Positions 1 through 7,514 of a stretch of 29,576 nucleotides of DNA are shown here, in pieces (position 1 is the first letter of the stretch; every line of letters starts with the position of its first letter). The notes beneath the pieces are model-generated. The model did no database searches and was not told where the DNA came from. It was given only the letters and a program-made list of their open reading frames with translations. Made by a program: the position numbers and the translations under genes. The DNA comes from a virus: the IMG/VR virus record IMGVR_UViG_3300047362_000678, positions 1 through 29,576 of that record; one strand, 5' to 3'.

Positions 1-580
1 AACTGGTGCAGTAACTGGTAACGTAACTGGTAATCTAACTGGAGACGTAACTGGTGATGTAACTGGTGACGTAACTGGTAATCTAACTGGTGATGTTACA
101 GGTGATGTAACTGGTGACGTAACTGGTAATCTAACTGGTGATGTTACAGGTAACGTAACAGGTAATATTACTTCAACTGGTACAAGTACATTTACAACTA
201 TTGATGTAAATGGCGGTGCTGTTGATGCTACACCAATTGGTGCACAAACACCAAGTACAGGTGCGTTTACAACAATTAGTGCATCCGGTACTATTACTGG
301 TGACCTAAACGGTTCGCTTGAAGATGTAAGTGACTTTGTACACTTCCATGCAACAGTACAAGTTGTAAGTTCAAGTGAGGCAACTAATAACGCTTCTAGC
401 TCAACAAACTATACGTTTAGTGATCTAAGTACAGCGTTAACGTATCAAGTATACTTGAACAGACTATTACTTCGTCCTACAGAATTCTCAGTGAGCGGTA
501 GTACATTAACTATTAACTCAGGTCTATTAGACGAGAACGATGAAATCGAAGTTGTTGGCATGAAGCACGCCAACGCATAA
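1..580 (+). CDS. Tail-fibre-like protein, C-terminal part (5' end outside window)
   Basis: The reading frame is open from base 2 to the TAA at 578-580; the start lies upstream of the window. The first ~56 visible residues are a tetrapeptide repeat of the form T-G-(D/N)-(V/L). A 'TPSTGAFTTIS' segment follows, which recurs in the next gene. The last ~85 residues (ending in LLDENDEIEVVGMKHANA) resemble the C-terminus of the fibre-like gene at 2838-4136: both have a Y-x-(V/I)-(Y/F)-x-N-R-L-x-L-R-(P/S) stretch and end with a 'LDD/ENDEI' motif. This suggests a shared trimerisation or attachment module. Repetitive beta-rich sequence and neighbouring fibre genes point to a distal tail or host-recognition role. 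The function is inferred from composition and context; no catalytic motif is visible. Confidence 0.75.
   Translation, partial: TGAVTGNVTGNLTGDVTGDVTGDVTGNLTGDVTGDVTGDVTGNLTGDVTGNVTGNITSTGTSTFTTIDVNGGAVDATPIGAQTPSTGAFTTISASGTITGDLNGSLEDVSDFVHFHATVQVVSSSEATNNASSSTNYTFSDLSTALTYQVYLNRLLLRPTEFSVSGSTLTINSGLLDENDEIEVVGMKHANA
2..169 (+). repeat. Tandem 12-nt coding repeat, 14 units
   Basis: Fourteen consecutive 12-base units of the type ACTGGTGATGTA encode T-G-(D/N)-(V/L). A higher-order 48-base period is visible: units 6-9 (62-109) recur almost unchanged as units 10-13 (110-157), which indicates a recent tandem duplication by slippage or recombination. A shorter run of the same unit lies at about 1238-1300 in the next gene. 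Confidence 0.9.
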
Positions 581-593
581 TATAACTAACCAA

Positions 594-619
594 GTCTAGG
601 AGGAGCCATCCTCCTAGAC
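594..619 (+). other. Perfect 11-bp hairpin between fibre genes, no U-tract
   Basis: Bases 594-604 pair perfectly with 609-619 around a GCCA loop. No T-run follows, so it does not look like a standard intrinsic terminator. It sits 14 bases past the stop of the first fibre gene. It may act as an RNA 3'-end stabiliser or processing site, a factor-dependent terminator, or an attenuator between the two fibre genes. No late promoter box was found between it and the next ATG at 689. Confidence 0.6.
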
Positions 620-688
620 GTCCGTAACAGGACATTAATATAACAGAAGTTATTTTTTCGTGTTAGTTAAACCAAAAGGGGAAAGAAA

Positions 689-2746
689 ATGGCAAGAAAA
701 CTACGTGGTGGAGGTTCTACTAGTAAAAAGAATCTTGACAGAACAAAAAATTATAAACTAGACTCCGACGGTGATATCGTCGAAGTTTCTGGTACTCCGG
801 GTGATGAAGACATTATCTTTAGTGGTAGTAAATCTAACCTAAGACGTATGGCTGATCTAGAGCGTAACGTTTCTATTATTGCTGCTAAGTTGTTTACAAA
901 CGACGGTGGATCAAGCGATGCGGACGATAGTTCATTCGACCGAGTTGAAAAGAACGCAGTACGTTTTAAAGATAACATTCGTGTTGATGGAACAACACAA
1001 CTGAATGATAACGTTGACATTTTAGGTCAAATCACAATTAGTGGTCAGACTACAATAGGTGGCGGCTATGGTTCAACAGGTGTTACACTGTCTTCAGACG
1101 GTGACCTTAGCATGGATGGTGCTTTGGTTGTTGATGAAGGTGCTACTTTTGGTGGCGCTTATGGTTCATCTGGTATCACAATTACATCTGCTGGTGCACT
1201 TTCTGCAGACGGCAGAATTACATCTGATACTGGTTTTACAGGTGACGTAACTGGTGATGTAACAGGTAACGTAACAGGTAACGTAACAGGTAATGTTAAC
1301 GGATCAATTGGTGCAACAACACCAAGTACAGGTGCGTTTACAACAATCAGTTCTTCTAGTAACGTAACAATCGGTGGTACTCTAGGTATTACAAGTAACC
1401 TTACTGTTGGTGGTAACTTAACAGTTAGTGGAACAACAACTACAGTTAATACTGAAACTATTAACCTAGCAGACAACGTTATCCTTGTTAACTCAAACGA
1501 GACTGGCGCTCCTTCACAGGACGGTGGTATTGAAGTTGAGCGCGGTACAAGTGCAAACGTAAGTTTTGTATGGGACGAGACAGATGATCATTGGACAACA
1601 AAAGCACAAACATTAGAAACAGGACATCTAATTCCTGCAGCAACTAATACATATGATATTGGTGCAAGCGGAATGATTTGGCGTGACCTATATCTAAGTG
1701 GTAGCACAATTAAACTAGGTGGTGCAACTCTTAGTGCTTCAGGTTCAAACCTAAGTCTAGGTTCTGGTGCGTTTGATCTAAGTAACAGTACAACGGCAGA
1801 TCTAGCAGAACACACTGACTACAAATACTACACAGATGCAAGAGTTCGTTCACATATTACAGGAGCAACACTTGATATGGGTAGTAACGATGTTACTACA
1901 ACAGGTAAAATGCTTTATAGCAACGTTTATAGCTCAACAGGTGATTTACCAAGTGCTTCAACATATCACGGTATGTTTGCACACGTTCACGGTACAGGCC
2001 AAGCGTATTTCTCACATTCAGGAAACTGGGTTCAATTAGCAAAACAAAATCAAAGCCCGGTAATTACACTTGGTGGAGATTTAAGTGGTTCTGTAACAAT
2101 GACTAACTTAGGTAGCGGTACACTAAATGCAACTATCAATTCTAACTCGGTTGCATTAGGTACAGATACAACAGGTAACTATGTTGCGGGTGTCGCAGCA
2201 GGTACAGGTATTGATGTATCTGGATCAGGTTCAGAAGGCGCAAGTGTAACAGTCAGTATCGAATCTGACCTACGTGATCTGACCTACGTTGGTAATACTG
2301 GTGGTGAGTTTATCCACTTTGATAACGGCAACGGTCTAATGCGTTTCTACGTTAATAGCGGCGAAGATATGCGTTTGGATGCAAGTGGTAACTTATACTG
2401 TGATGGTGATGTTACAGCATATTCAACAACTATTTCATCAGATATGAAATTGAAAGATAACATTGAACCAATTAAAAATGGTTGGGAAGTAATTTCTCAG
2501 ATCGATGGTGTAACTTGGAACTGGAAAAAAGACGGTACTAAGTCTGCTGGTGTTATTGCTCAGACAATCGAAAAACACGCTCCAGAACTTGTTAAAGAAG
2601 TTCCTGGAATGGATGGCGAAGAAGGTCATAAAGCAGTTAACTATGATGGTTTACATGGCTATATGATTGAAGCAATGCGTCATATGATGGATCGTATCAA
2701 AGAGCTTGAAAGCAAAGTTGAGAAACTTGAAGGTCATAGTCACTAA
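689..2746 (+). CDS. Tail fibre protein with C-terminal S74 peptidase/chaperone domain
   Basis: A 685-residue modular fibre. Residues ~1-70 are charged and lack repeats, so they are the likely virion-attachment end. A T-G-D/N-V run lies near residues 183-205. A 'GGNLTVSGTTTTVN ... GGIEVERGTS' module follows near 245-290, one 'YYTDARVR' unit near 385, and a 'STYHGMFAHVHGTG ... GNWVQL' module near 425-450. From about residue 583 there is an S74 intramolecular chaperone domain: S584-D585, KLKDNI, then GVIAQ and a terminal coiled coil (MDRIKELESKVEKLEG). In this family the domain assists trimerisation of the beta-fibre and then cleaves itself off at the conserved Ser. GGGG-type ribosome site at 677-681. 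It shares the YHGMF and GNLTVSG modules with the fibre gene at 4158. Confidence 0.87.
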   Translation: MARKLRGGGSTSKKNLDRTKNYKLDSDGDIVEVSGTPGDEDIIFSGSKSNLRRMADLERNVSIIAAKLFTNDGGSSDADDSSFDRVEKNAVRFKDNIRVDGTTQLNDNVDILGQITISGQTTIGGGYGSTGVTLSSDGDLSMDGALVVDEGATFGGAYGSSGITITSAGALSADGRITSDTGFTGDVTGDVTGNVTGNVTGNVNGSIGATTPSTGAFTTISSSSNVTIGGTLGITSNLTVGGNLTVSGTTTTVNTETINLADNVILVNSNETGAPSQDGGIEVERGTSANVSFVWDETDDHWTTKAQTLETGHLIPAATNTYDIGASGMIWRDLYLSGSTIKLGGATLSASGSNLSLGSGAFDLSNSTTADLAEHTDYKYYTDARVRSHITGATLDMGSNDVTTTGKMLYSNVYSSTGDLPSASTYHGMFAHVHGTGQAYFSHSGNWVQLAKQNQSPVITLGGDLSGSVTMTNLGSGTLNATINSNSVALGTDTTGNYVAGVAAGTGIDVSGSGSEGASVTVSIESDLRDLTYVGNTGGEFIHFDNGNGLMRFYVNSGEDMRLDASGNLYCDGDVTAYSTTISSDMKLKDNIEPIKNGWEVISQIDGVTWNWKKDGTKSAGVIAQTIEKHAPELVKEVPGMDGEEGHKAVNYDGLHGYMIEAMRHMMDRIKELESKVEKLEGHSH

Positions 2747-2774
2747 TTTTAATTAGTTACTAATAATACTATAG

Positions 2775-2803
2775 AAGAGGAGCAGAAATGCTCCTCTTTT
2801 TTT
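2775..2803 (+). terminator. Intrinsic terminator after the S74 fibre gene
   Basis: Bases 2776-2784 pair with 2789-2797 around a GAAA tetraloop, followed by a T-run at 2797-2803. It is directly abutted by a late promoter box whose first T is the last T of the run, so termination and re-initiation are packed together. Confidence 0.88.
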
Positions 2804-2810
2804 ATAAATA
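2803..2810 (+). promoter_or_regulatory. T4-type late promoter box (TATAAATA)
   Basis: This is an exact match to the T4 late promoter -10 element TATAAATA. It is followed by CATTATAGCA, a downstream context repeated at other boxes in this window. It lies 27 bases before the ATG of the fibre-like gene at 2838. Confidence 0.85.
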
Positions 2811-2837
2811 CATTATAGCATAGGGAATTCGGATAAA

Positions 2838-4136
2838 ATGGCTTTCAGAAAGATAGACCTTCAACAACTTGAAACAGATATTGCAGATATTCAAGATCCA
2901 TTAGTATTACTTAATCACGGACAGTCAGGAAATAATACCAGGGATTTAGGTTTTATCATGGAGAGAGGCTCATATGATAATGTAGGTATTATTTGGGACG
3001 AAAGCTCTGATGAGTTTGCACTAGTTACAACAACTGATTCCGGTGCAACTGTTGGTAATGTAACAATTTCTTCATATTCAAATTTACAAGCAGGAACAGT
3101 CACAGCCTCAAGTTTTGTTGGCCCATTAACAGGAAATGCAGATACTGCTACTGCCCTTGCAACGGTACGCACAATTGCTGGTCAAAGTTTTGATGGGTCT
3201 GCAAACATTGCTATTGCTAGTACAGATCTAAGCAATACTTCTAATATTACTCTAAATAATGCAACGCAAACACTCACTAATAAAACATTGACTACACCTG
3301 TTATCAGTACAATTAGTAACACAGGTACACTAACACTTCCAACTAGTACTGGTACTGTTGCATTAACAAGTGATATTACTTTATCAACATTAAGTATTAC
3401 TGCCACAGCCTCAGAGATAAACGAGTTAAGCGGTGTTACAAGTAATATTCAAACCCAATTAGATGATAAACTATCAAGTAGTGGCGGCACTATATCAAAT
3501 AATCTTACGGTCACAGGTAACTTAACAGTTAATGGTGTAACAACCACAGTTAATAGTACGGTAGTTGAAATTGCAGATCCTATTATGACACTTGGATCAG
3601 ATGCAAGCGATGATAATAAAGATAGAGGTATTGCTTTTAAATGGAATTCTGGAGGAAACACTAAAGTAGGTTTCTTTGGTTACGATGATAGTGATGGAAA
3701 GTTTTCATTTATCACTGATGGAAATGTATCAAATGAAATTACTAGTGGCACGTTGGGAACAATTAAAGTCGGTGGGATAGATTTAGACGGAACAACTATT
3801 ACAGCGACAGGAACAGAACTTAATTATGTTGATGGAGTTACTAGTAACATTCAGACACAGATAGATGGAAAACAATCTCCTCTAACACATAATGAAAACA
3901 GCAGTCCGTATGTAATTACAACATCTGATGCGGCAAATAATTCAAGTAGCACATTGGCCATAAGTGCAAGTACACTGGGTTTTAATTTAACTGGTGCAAT
4001 TAGTTACACTATTTTTATTAACAGATTATATTTAAGATCAAGTGAAGTAAGTGTTAATACTAATAACGGTACTTTAACATTTTCAACTGGAATTTTAGAC
4101 GATAGTGACGAAATCGATGCTGTGTGGATTACATAA
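2838..4136 (+). CDS. Tail-fibre-like structural protein without S74 domain
   Basis: A 432-residue beta-rich fibre protein. Residues ~1-60 are unique (MAFRKIDLQQLETDIADIQD) and then contain a 'GFIMERGS ... GIIWDE' segment similar to the 'GGIEVERGTS' module of the other fibres. Residues ~95-200 carry common phage fibre phrases (GNADTATAL, TLTNKTLTTPVIS, TGTLTLPTSTGT), then a GNLTVNGVTTTVN module. Two 'NELSGVTSNIQTQ'/'NYVDGVTSNIQTQ' repeats near 200 and 335 are short helical linkers typical of trimeric fibres. The last ~85 residues are paralogous to the end of the gene at 1-580. No S74 domain is present. It is expressed from the late box at 2803. A second late-type box overlaps its stop codon. 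Role inferred: a fibre or whisker component. Confidence 0.78.
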   Translation: MAFRKIDLQQLETDIADIQDPLVLLNHGQSGNNTRDLGFIMERGSYDNVGIIWDESSDEFALVTTTDSGATVGNVTISSYSNLQAGTVTASSFVGPLTGNADTATALATVRTIAGQSFDGSANIAIASTDLSNTSNITLNNATQTLTNKTLTTPVISTISNTGTLTLPTSTGTVALTSDITLSTLSITATASEINELSGVTSNIQTQLDDKLSSSGGTISNNLTVTGNLTVNGVTTTVNSTVVEIADPIMTLGSDASDDNKDRGIAFKWNSGGNTKVGFFGYDDSDGKFSFITDGNVSNEITSGTLGTIKVGGIDLDGTTITATGTELNYVDGVTSNIQTQIDGKQSPLTHNENSSPYVITTSDAANNSSSTLAISASTLGFNLTGAISYTIFINRLYLRSSEVSVNTNNGTLTFSTGILDDSDEIDAVWIT

Positions 4137-4139
4137 ATA
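4132..4139 (+). promoter_or_regulatory. Late promoter-like box (CATAAATA) overlapping a stop codon
   Basis: CATAAATA spans the TAA stop (4134-4136) of the preceding fibre gene and ends 18 bases before the ATG at 4158. The first base differs from T4's consensus, but the same C-first variant recurs at 16902, 23864 and on the minus strand at 11550. An AAGGGG ribosome site follows at 4145-4150, so the leader would be about 12 bases. Confidence 0.6.
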
Positions 4140-4157
4140 GTATAAAGGGGAATAGTT

Positions 4158-6152
4158 ATGGCATTTAAAGTTGGTAGTCAAACAGTTATAGACATAGACT
4201 CCACCGGTGCGACACAGATACAAAGCCAAGGTGGACACGATATTGCTTTATATCCTGATAGTAATGTCTGGATTAAAGAAGGCACCAAATTAATTTTTGA
4301 AGGCACTGTTCCTGATAACTTTGAAGCAAAACTTCAAGCCACATCAGTTACAGCAGATAGAGATATTATTTTGCCTGACGAAGATGGCACTCTCGCTACA
4401 CAAACATACGTCACAAACGCAGTGACTGGCGGGACATTATCGAATACTGATGCACTTGCAGAAGGTTCAACAAATCTTTACTATACAGACGCAAGAGTAG
4501 ATGCTAGAATAGGAAGTGCTGGTGCTAATCTTGATCTAAGTGGAAAAACAACTACAGATCTAGCAGAAGGCACAAACTTATATTATACAGATGCAAGAGT
4601 AGACGCTAGAATTGCAGGCAATACTGGTAGTAGTCTAGATTTAAGTAATAAAACAACTACGGATTTAGCAGAAGGTAGTAATCTATATTACACAACCACA
4701 AGAGCAAACACAGATTTTGATACTAGACTTGCAACAAAAACAACAGCAAATTTAACCGAAGGATCAAATCTTTATTTTACAGATGAACGTGTTGATGACC
4801 GTGTTGCCAATTTATTGGTTGCCGGTACAAATATTACATTATCATATGATGATGCGGCAGGGACATTAACAGTTAATGCTTCATCTACTGGTGGTTATGA
4901 TTTAAGTTCAAACACAACTACAGATTTGGCAGAAGGCAGTAACTTATATTATACAGATGCTAGAGCAGATGCTCGCATTACAAACGCATTGGGTGGCAAT
5001 GTTATTATTGGCGGAAACCTAACAGTTAGTGGAACAACTACAACTGTAGATTCAAATACGGTTAACATCGGCGATGCAATGATTACACTAAATGCTGATG
5101 AAACAGGAACACCAAGCCAGAATGGCGGAATTGAAATTGAACGTGGTACGAGTACAAATGTACAAATACGTTTTAATGAAACATCTGATGCATGGGAATT
5201 TACAAATGATGGTTCTACTTATATAGAATTAGGAACATCAGGAACATTTACTGGTAATACAGATGGTGTAAACGAAGGCACAAATAACTTATATTATACA
5301 GATGCGAGAGTAAGAGCCGCTGTAAGTGCTACAACTGGCTCGGCAGGATATAATGGTTCTACAGGAGCATTTAGTATTCCAGCAAATACATCTCATATTT
5401 CTGAAAGTGGAAACCTATACTATACAGATGCAAGAGTAAGAACACATATTGAAGGTGCAGATCTAGATTTAGGTTCAAATAAAATTAAATATTCAAATGT
5501 TTATAGCCAAACAAGTGATTTACCATCCGCTTCAACATATCACGGTATGTTTGCACATGTACATGGTACAGGTAAAGGTTACTTTGCACATGCAGGAAAT
5601 TGGGTAGAGTTAGCAAATCAAAGCAACATACCTACCAACAATAATCAGTTAACGAACGGAGCAGGGTATGTTACAAGCTCTGGTGTTACAAGTGTAGCAA
5701 CAAGTAATGGTATAACTGGTGGTACAATTACTAGTACAGGAACATTGAGTATGAGTGGTTCGTACACTGGTACGTTCAGTGTTACTGGTGAAATTCGTGC
5801 TACATCAGACGTTACAGCGTATTACAGTTCTGACGAAAAATTAAAAGAAAACGTAGTTGAAATTGATGATGCGATAAATAAAGTTAAGCAAGTTCGCGGC
5901 GTTGAATTTGATTGGACTCAAGAGTATATAGATGCAAAAGGTGGCGAAGATAATTACTTTGTCCGTAAGCACGATGTAGGCGTTATTGCCCAAGAAATTG
6001 AAAAGGTTTTGCCCGAAGTGGTAGCAACCAGAGAAGATGGTACTAAAGCAGTGAAATACGATAGAGTGGTAGCATTGCTAATTAGTGCAGTCAAGGAACA
6101 ACAAAAACAAATAGAAGATCTCAAAGAAGAGATCAATAATATCAGGAGTTAA
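4158..6152 (+). CDS. Tail fibre with YYTDARV repeats and C-terminal S74 domain
   Basis: A 664-residue fibre. The N-terminal ~90 residues (MAFKVGSQTVIDIDSTGATQ) form the likely attachment end. Seven 'AEG-NLYYTDARV' units occupy about residues 98-430; this is a repeat I associate with marine phage fibres. A GGNLTVSGTTTTVD/GGIEIERGTS module near 285-335 and a STYHGMFAHVHGTG/GNWVEL module near 455-485 are shared with the gene at 689. The end is an S74 chaperone domain: S558-D559, KLKENV, GVIAQEIEKVLPEVV, KYDRVVALLISAV, then a coiled coil. The family is known to chaperone trimer folding and self-cleave. The TAA at 6150-6152 is followed after two bases by the next gene, so the two are probably co-translated. 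Confidence 0.87.
   Translation: MAFKVGSQTVIDIDSTGATQIQSQGGHDIALYPDSNVWIKEGTKLIFEGTVPDNFEAKLQATSVTADRDIILPDEDGTLATQTYVTNAVTGGTLSNTDALAEGSTNLYYTDARVDARIGSAGANLDLSGKTTTDLAEGTNLYYTDARVDARIAGNTGSSLDLSNKTTTDLAEGSNLYYTTTRANTDFDTRLATKTTANLTEGSNLYFTDERVDDRVANLLVAGTNITLSYDDAAGTLTVNASSTGGYDLSSNTTTDLAEGSNLYYTDARADARITNALGGNVIIGGNLTVSGTTTTVDSNTVNIGDAMITLNADETGTPSQNGGIEIERGTSTNVQIRFNETSDAWEFTNDGSTYIELGTSGTFTGNTDGVNEGTNNLYYTDARVRAAVSATTGSAGYNGSTGAFSIPANTSHISESGNLYYTDARVRTHIEGADLDLGSNKIKYSNVYSQTSDLPSASTYHGMFAHVHGTGKGYFAHAGNWVELANQSNIPTNNNQLTNGAGYVTSSGVTSVATSNGITGGTITSTGTLSMSGSYTGTFSVTGEIRATSDVTAYYSSDEKLKENVVEIDDAINKVKQVRGVEFDWTQEYIDAKGGEDNYFVRKHDVGVIAQEIEKVLPEVVATREDGTKAVKYDRVVALLISAVKEQQKQIEDLKEEINNIRS
4440..5450 (+). 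repeat. Seven degenerate AEG-NLYYTDARV protein repeats
   Basis: Seven units with the core N-L-Y-(Y/F)-T-(D/T)-x-R are spread across the fibre, spaced roughly 22-30 residues apart at first and then interrupted by two larger modules. The DNA of neighbouring units is similar but not identical, so the array is older than the 12-nt array at the start of the window. Confidence 0.85.
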
Positions 6153-6154
6153 AC

Positions 6155-6337
6155 ATGGCATTACCAGCAACGGGTAACCAAATTAGTATTGGACAGGTTA
6201 GAAACTACTTTGGAATGAGTGGTGAGAAAAGTTTATATAGTTTAGGTACATATATTTCACCTAACGTAACATCAAACATTCAACTATCAGCAACCTTCGG
6301 TGGCTGGCAGAATCCTAACTCAACAGGCGCTAGTTAA
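6155..6337 (+). CDS. Small phage structural protein (60 aa)
   Basis: A 60-residue protein starting MALPATGNQISIGQVRNYFG. Many phage tail genes encode short proteins or N-termini of the type 'MALP.sG.ISl.dv...FG', and this one fits that pattern; its role there is not well defined. It starts two bases after the fibre stop with an AGGAG ribosome site at 6144-6148 lying inside the fibre's last codons, so it is likely translationally coupled to it. A fibre-associated or tail-tip accessory role is inferred from position only. It is the last gene before a strong terminator. Confidence 0.7.
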   Translation: MALPATGNQISIGQVRNYFGMSGEKSLYSLGTYISPNVTSNIQLSATFGGWQNPNSTGAS

Positions 6338-6345
6338 TAGTTTAT

Positions 6346-6387
6346 GTCAGCAATGTTAAATTAAGTACTTGACATTGCTGACTTTTT
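6346..6387 (+). terminator. Intrinsic terminator of the fibre operon, overlapping the next promoter
   Basis: Bases 6346-6356 (GTCAGCAATGT) pair perfectly over 11 bp with 6372-6382 (ACATTGCTGAC), followed by TTTTT at 6383-6387. The loop is about 15 bases. The 3' arm contains most of the -35 box of the downstream promoter. Confidence 0.85.
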
Positions 6388-6397
6388 ATACTATAGT
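6369..6397 (+). promoter_or_regulatory. Sigma70-type promoter TTGACA-N17-TATAGT
   Basis: A perfect -35 hexamer (6369-6374), an exact 17-base spacer, and TATAGT at 6392-6397 followed by AAATAT. The same hexamer/spacer/TATAGTAAATAT arrangement occurs at 11554, so both look like phage early promoters read by the host RNA polymerase. It drives the gene at 6444 and probably the two glycosyltransferase-like genes behind it. Confidence 0.85.
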
Positions 6398-6443
6398 AAA
6401 TATTGTATAGTAGAATTTACTTAAATCACAGGAGATAAAAAAC

Positions 6444-6863
6444 ATGAGTATTCGTACACGTTTCGAAATCGAAACATTTATGCTTGGATCTCATCCTACA
6501 CTTGAGCGTAAAGCACAAGCAATTAAAACAGAATTAGACCAAGCAAAAGAACAAAATCATCCAGACCTTCCTATTATTCAGGCAATCTATGATGATTTTG
6601 CAAAAGAAAATGATGTTGATGCTTTAATTGCAAACATCGAAGCAACAGAAGAAGAATATTGGGTACAGAAATTAGGTCGTTTAGCGGCTATTGATGTTCT
6701 TACTATCGGTAAAGTACAGCCAGAGCACATGGCTTATATTAGTGCATTGAATGATGAAGCATTTGCTGCTACTGTTAAAACAGCGGTTGCATTGGCAAAA
6801 ACTCTTAACGAAAGTGTTCGTGATATTGAAGCAGAACTAAGCACTGACTTAATTCAGGAATAA
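6444..6863 (+). CDS. Unknown 139-aa protein, first gene of an early-type operon
   Basis: I do not recognise this family. The protein is acidic and appears mostly helical (for example residues ~20-40 and ~100-135), with no Cys, signal peptide or clear membrane segment. An AGGAG ribosome site (6431-6435) precedes the ATG. It sits behind a consensus sigma70-type promoter and 7 bases before a glycosyltransferase-like gene, so it is probably co-expressed with the sugar-transfer genes. No function can be assigned. Confidence 0.75.
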   Translation: MSIRTRFEIETFMLGSHPTLERKAQAIKTELDQAKEQNHPDLPIIQAIYDDFAKENDVDALIANIEATEEEYWVQKLGRLAAIDVLTIGKVQPEHMAYISALNDEAFAATVKTAVALAKTLNESVRDIEAELSTDLIQE

Positions 6864-6870
6864 TTTTATA

Positions 6871-7512
6871 ATGGTAAGCATACCAAAGTTCCACTATAGT
6901 GTGGATAAAAATGCTAAGGTTGCAATTTGCGTTCCTGTGCGTGACCTTGTAACTGCTAAATTCACTTATAGTCTTGCCATGCTAACAAAAAAGTGTGGCG
7001 AGACTAATAAAAAGATATCCATACATATGAATATGGGAAGTGAAGTTGCAATGCAACGCCAGCAGTTAGCAATGGAAGCATTAGAAACAGATTGCACACA
7101 CATATTATGGCTTGATAGTGATATGACATTTCCAACACATACTATACAGGCTTTACTATCACATGATACAGATATTGTAGCATGTAATTACAGTACTAGA
7201 GTTCCTCCTTATAATCCTGTTGCATTTATGGACGTAAATAACTTAGAGTATAGGGCATATGATGGCACAGGCTTACACGAAATTGCCGCAGTTGGTATGG
7301 GGTGTATGTTAGTAAAACGTAATGTTTTTGAAACAATGGAAGCGCCATATTTTAGTGTCATATGGAACGACGATTATACCAATCTAATTGGTGAAGATTT
7401 TTACTTTTGTACAAAAGCGAAGGACGCAGGGTTTAGTGTTATGTTAGATAAAGATTTAAGCAAACATATAACTCATATTGGTACAAAAGAATTTACTATT
7501 AAAGGCGAATAA
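6871..7512 (+). CDS. Glycosyltransferase (GT-A type)
   Basis: A 213-residue protein with GT-A hallmarks. An N-terminal strand (VAICVPVRD) precedes the substrate site; a D-x-D metal/nucleotide-sugar motif follows in 'HILWLDSDM' (D82, D84); then 'VGMGCMLVKR' near 141-150 and 'GEDFYFCTKAKDAGF' near 174-188, corresponding to the acceptor/catalytic acidic segment of this fold; a terminal 'HITHIG' supplies a possible metal-ligand His. Known relatives transfer sugars from nucleotide donors. In a phage the target could be DNA, a virion protein or host surface glycan, and the sequence does not say which. It is three bases upstream of a second sugar-transferase-like gene. The family call is strong, the substrate unknown. 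Confidence 0.8.
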   Translation: MVSIPKFHYSVDKNAKVAICVPVRDLVTAKFTYSLAMLTKKCGETNKKISIHMNMGSEVAMQRQQLAMEALETDCTHILWLDSDMTFPTHTIQALLSHDTDIVACNYSTRVPPYNPVAFMDVNNLEYRAYDGTGLHEIAAVGMGCMLVKRNVFETMEAPYFSVIWNDDYTNLIGEDFYFCTKAKDAGFSVMLDKDLSKHITHIGTKEFTIKGE

Positions 7513-7514
7513 TA

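Noticed and set aside
1-180. Short regular repeats that could suggest a CRISPR array
   Set aside because: Period is 12 bases with no spacers, and it reads through as T-G-D/N-V in an open frame; it is a coding repeat.
594-619. Reading the 11-bp hairpin as an intrinsic terminator
   Set aside because: No T-run follows it; kept only as a structural element of unknown role.
5873-5880. GATAAATA late promoter-like string
   Set aside because: It lies in the S74 domain coding region with no gene start within 250 bases, and lacks the trailing C; chance match.
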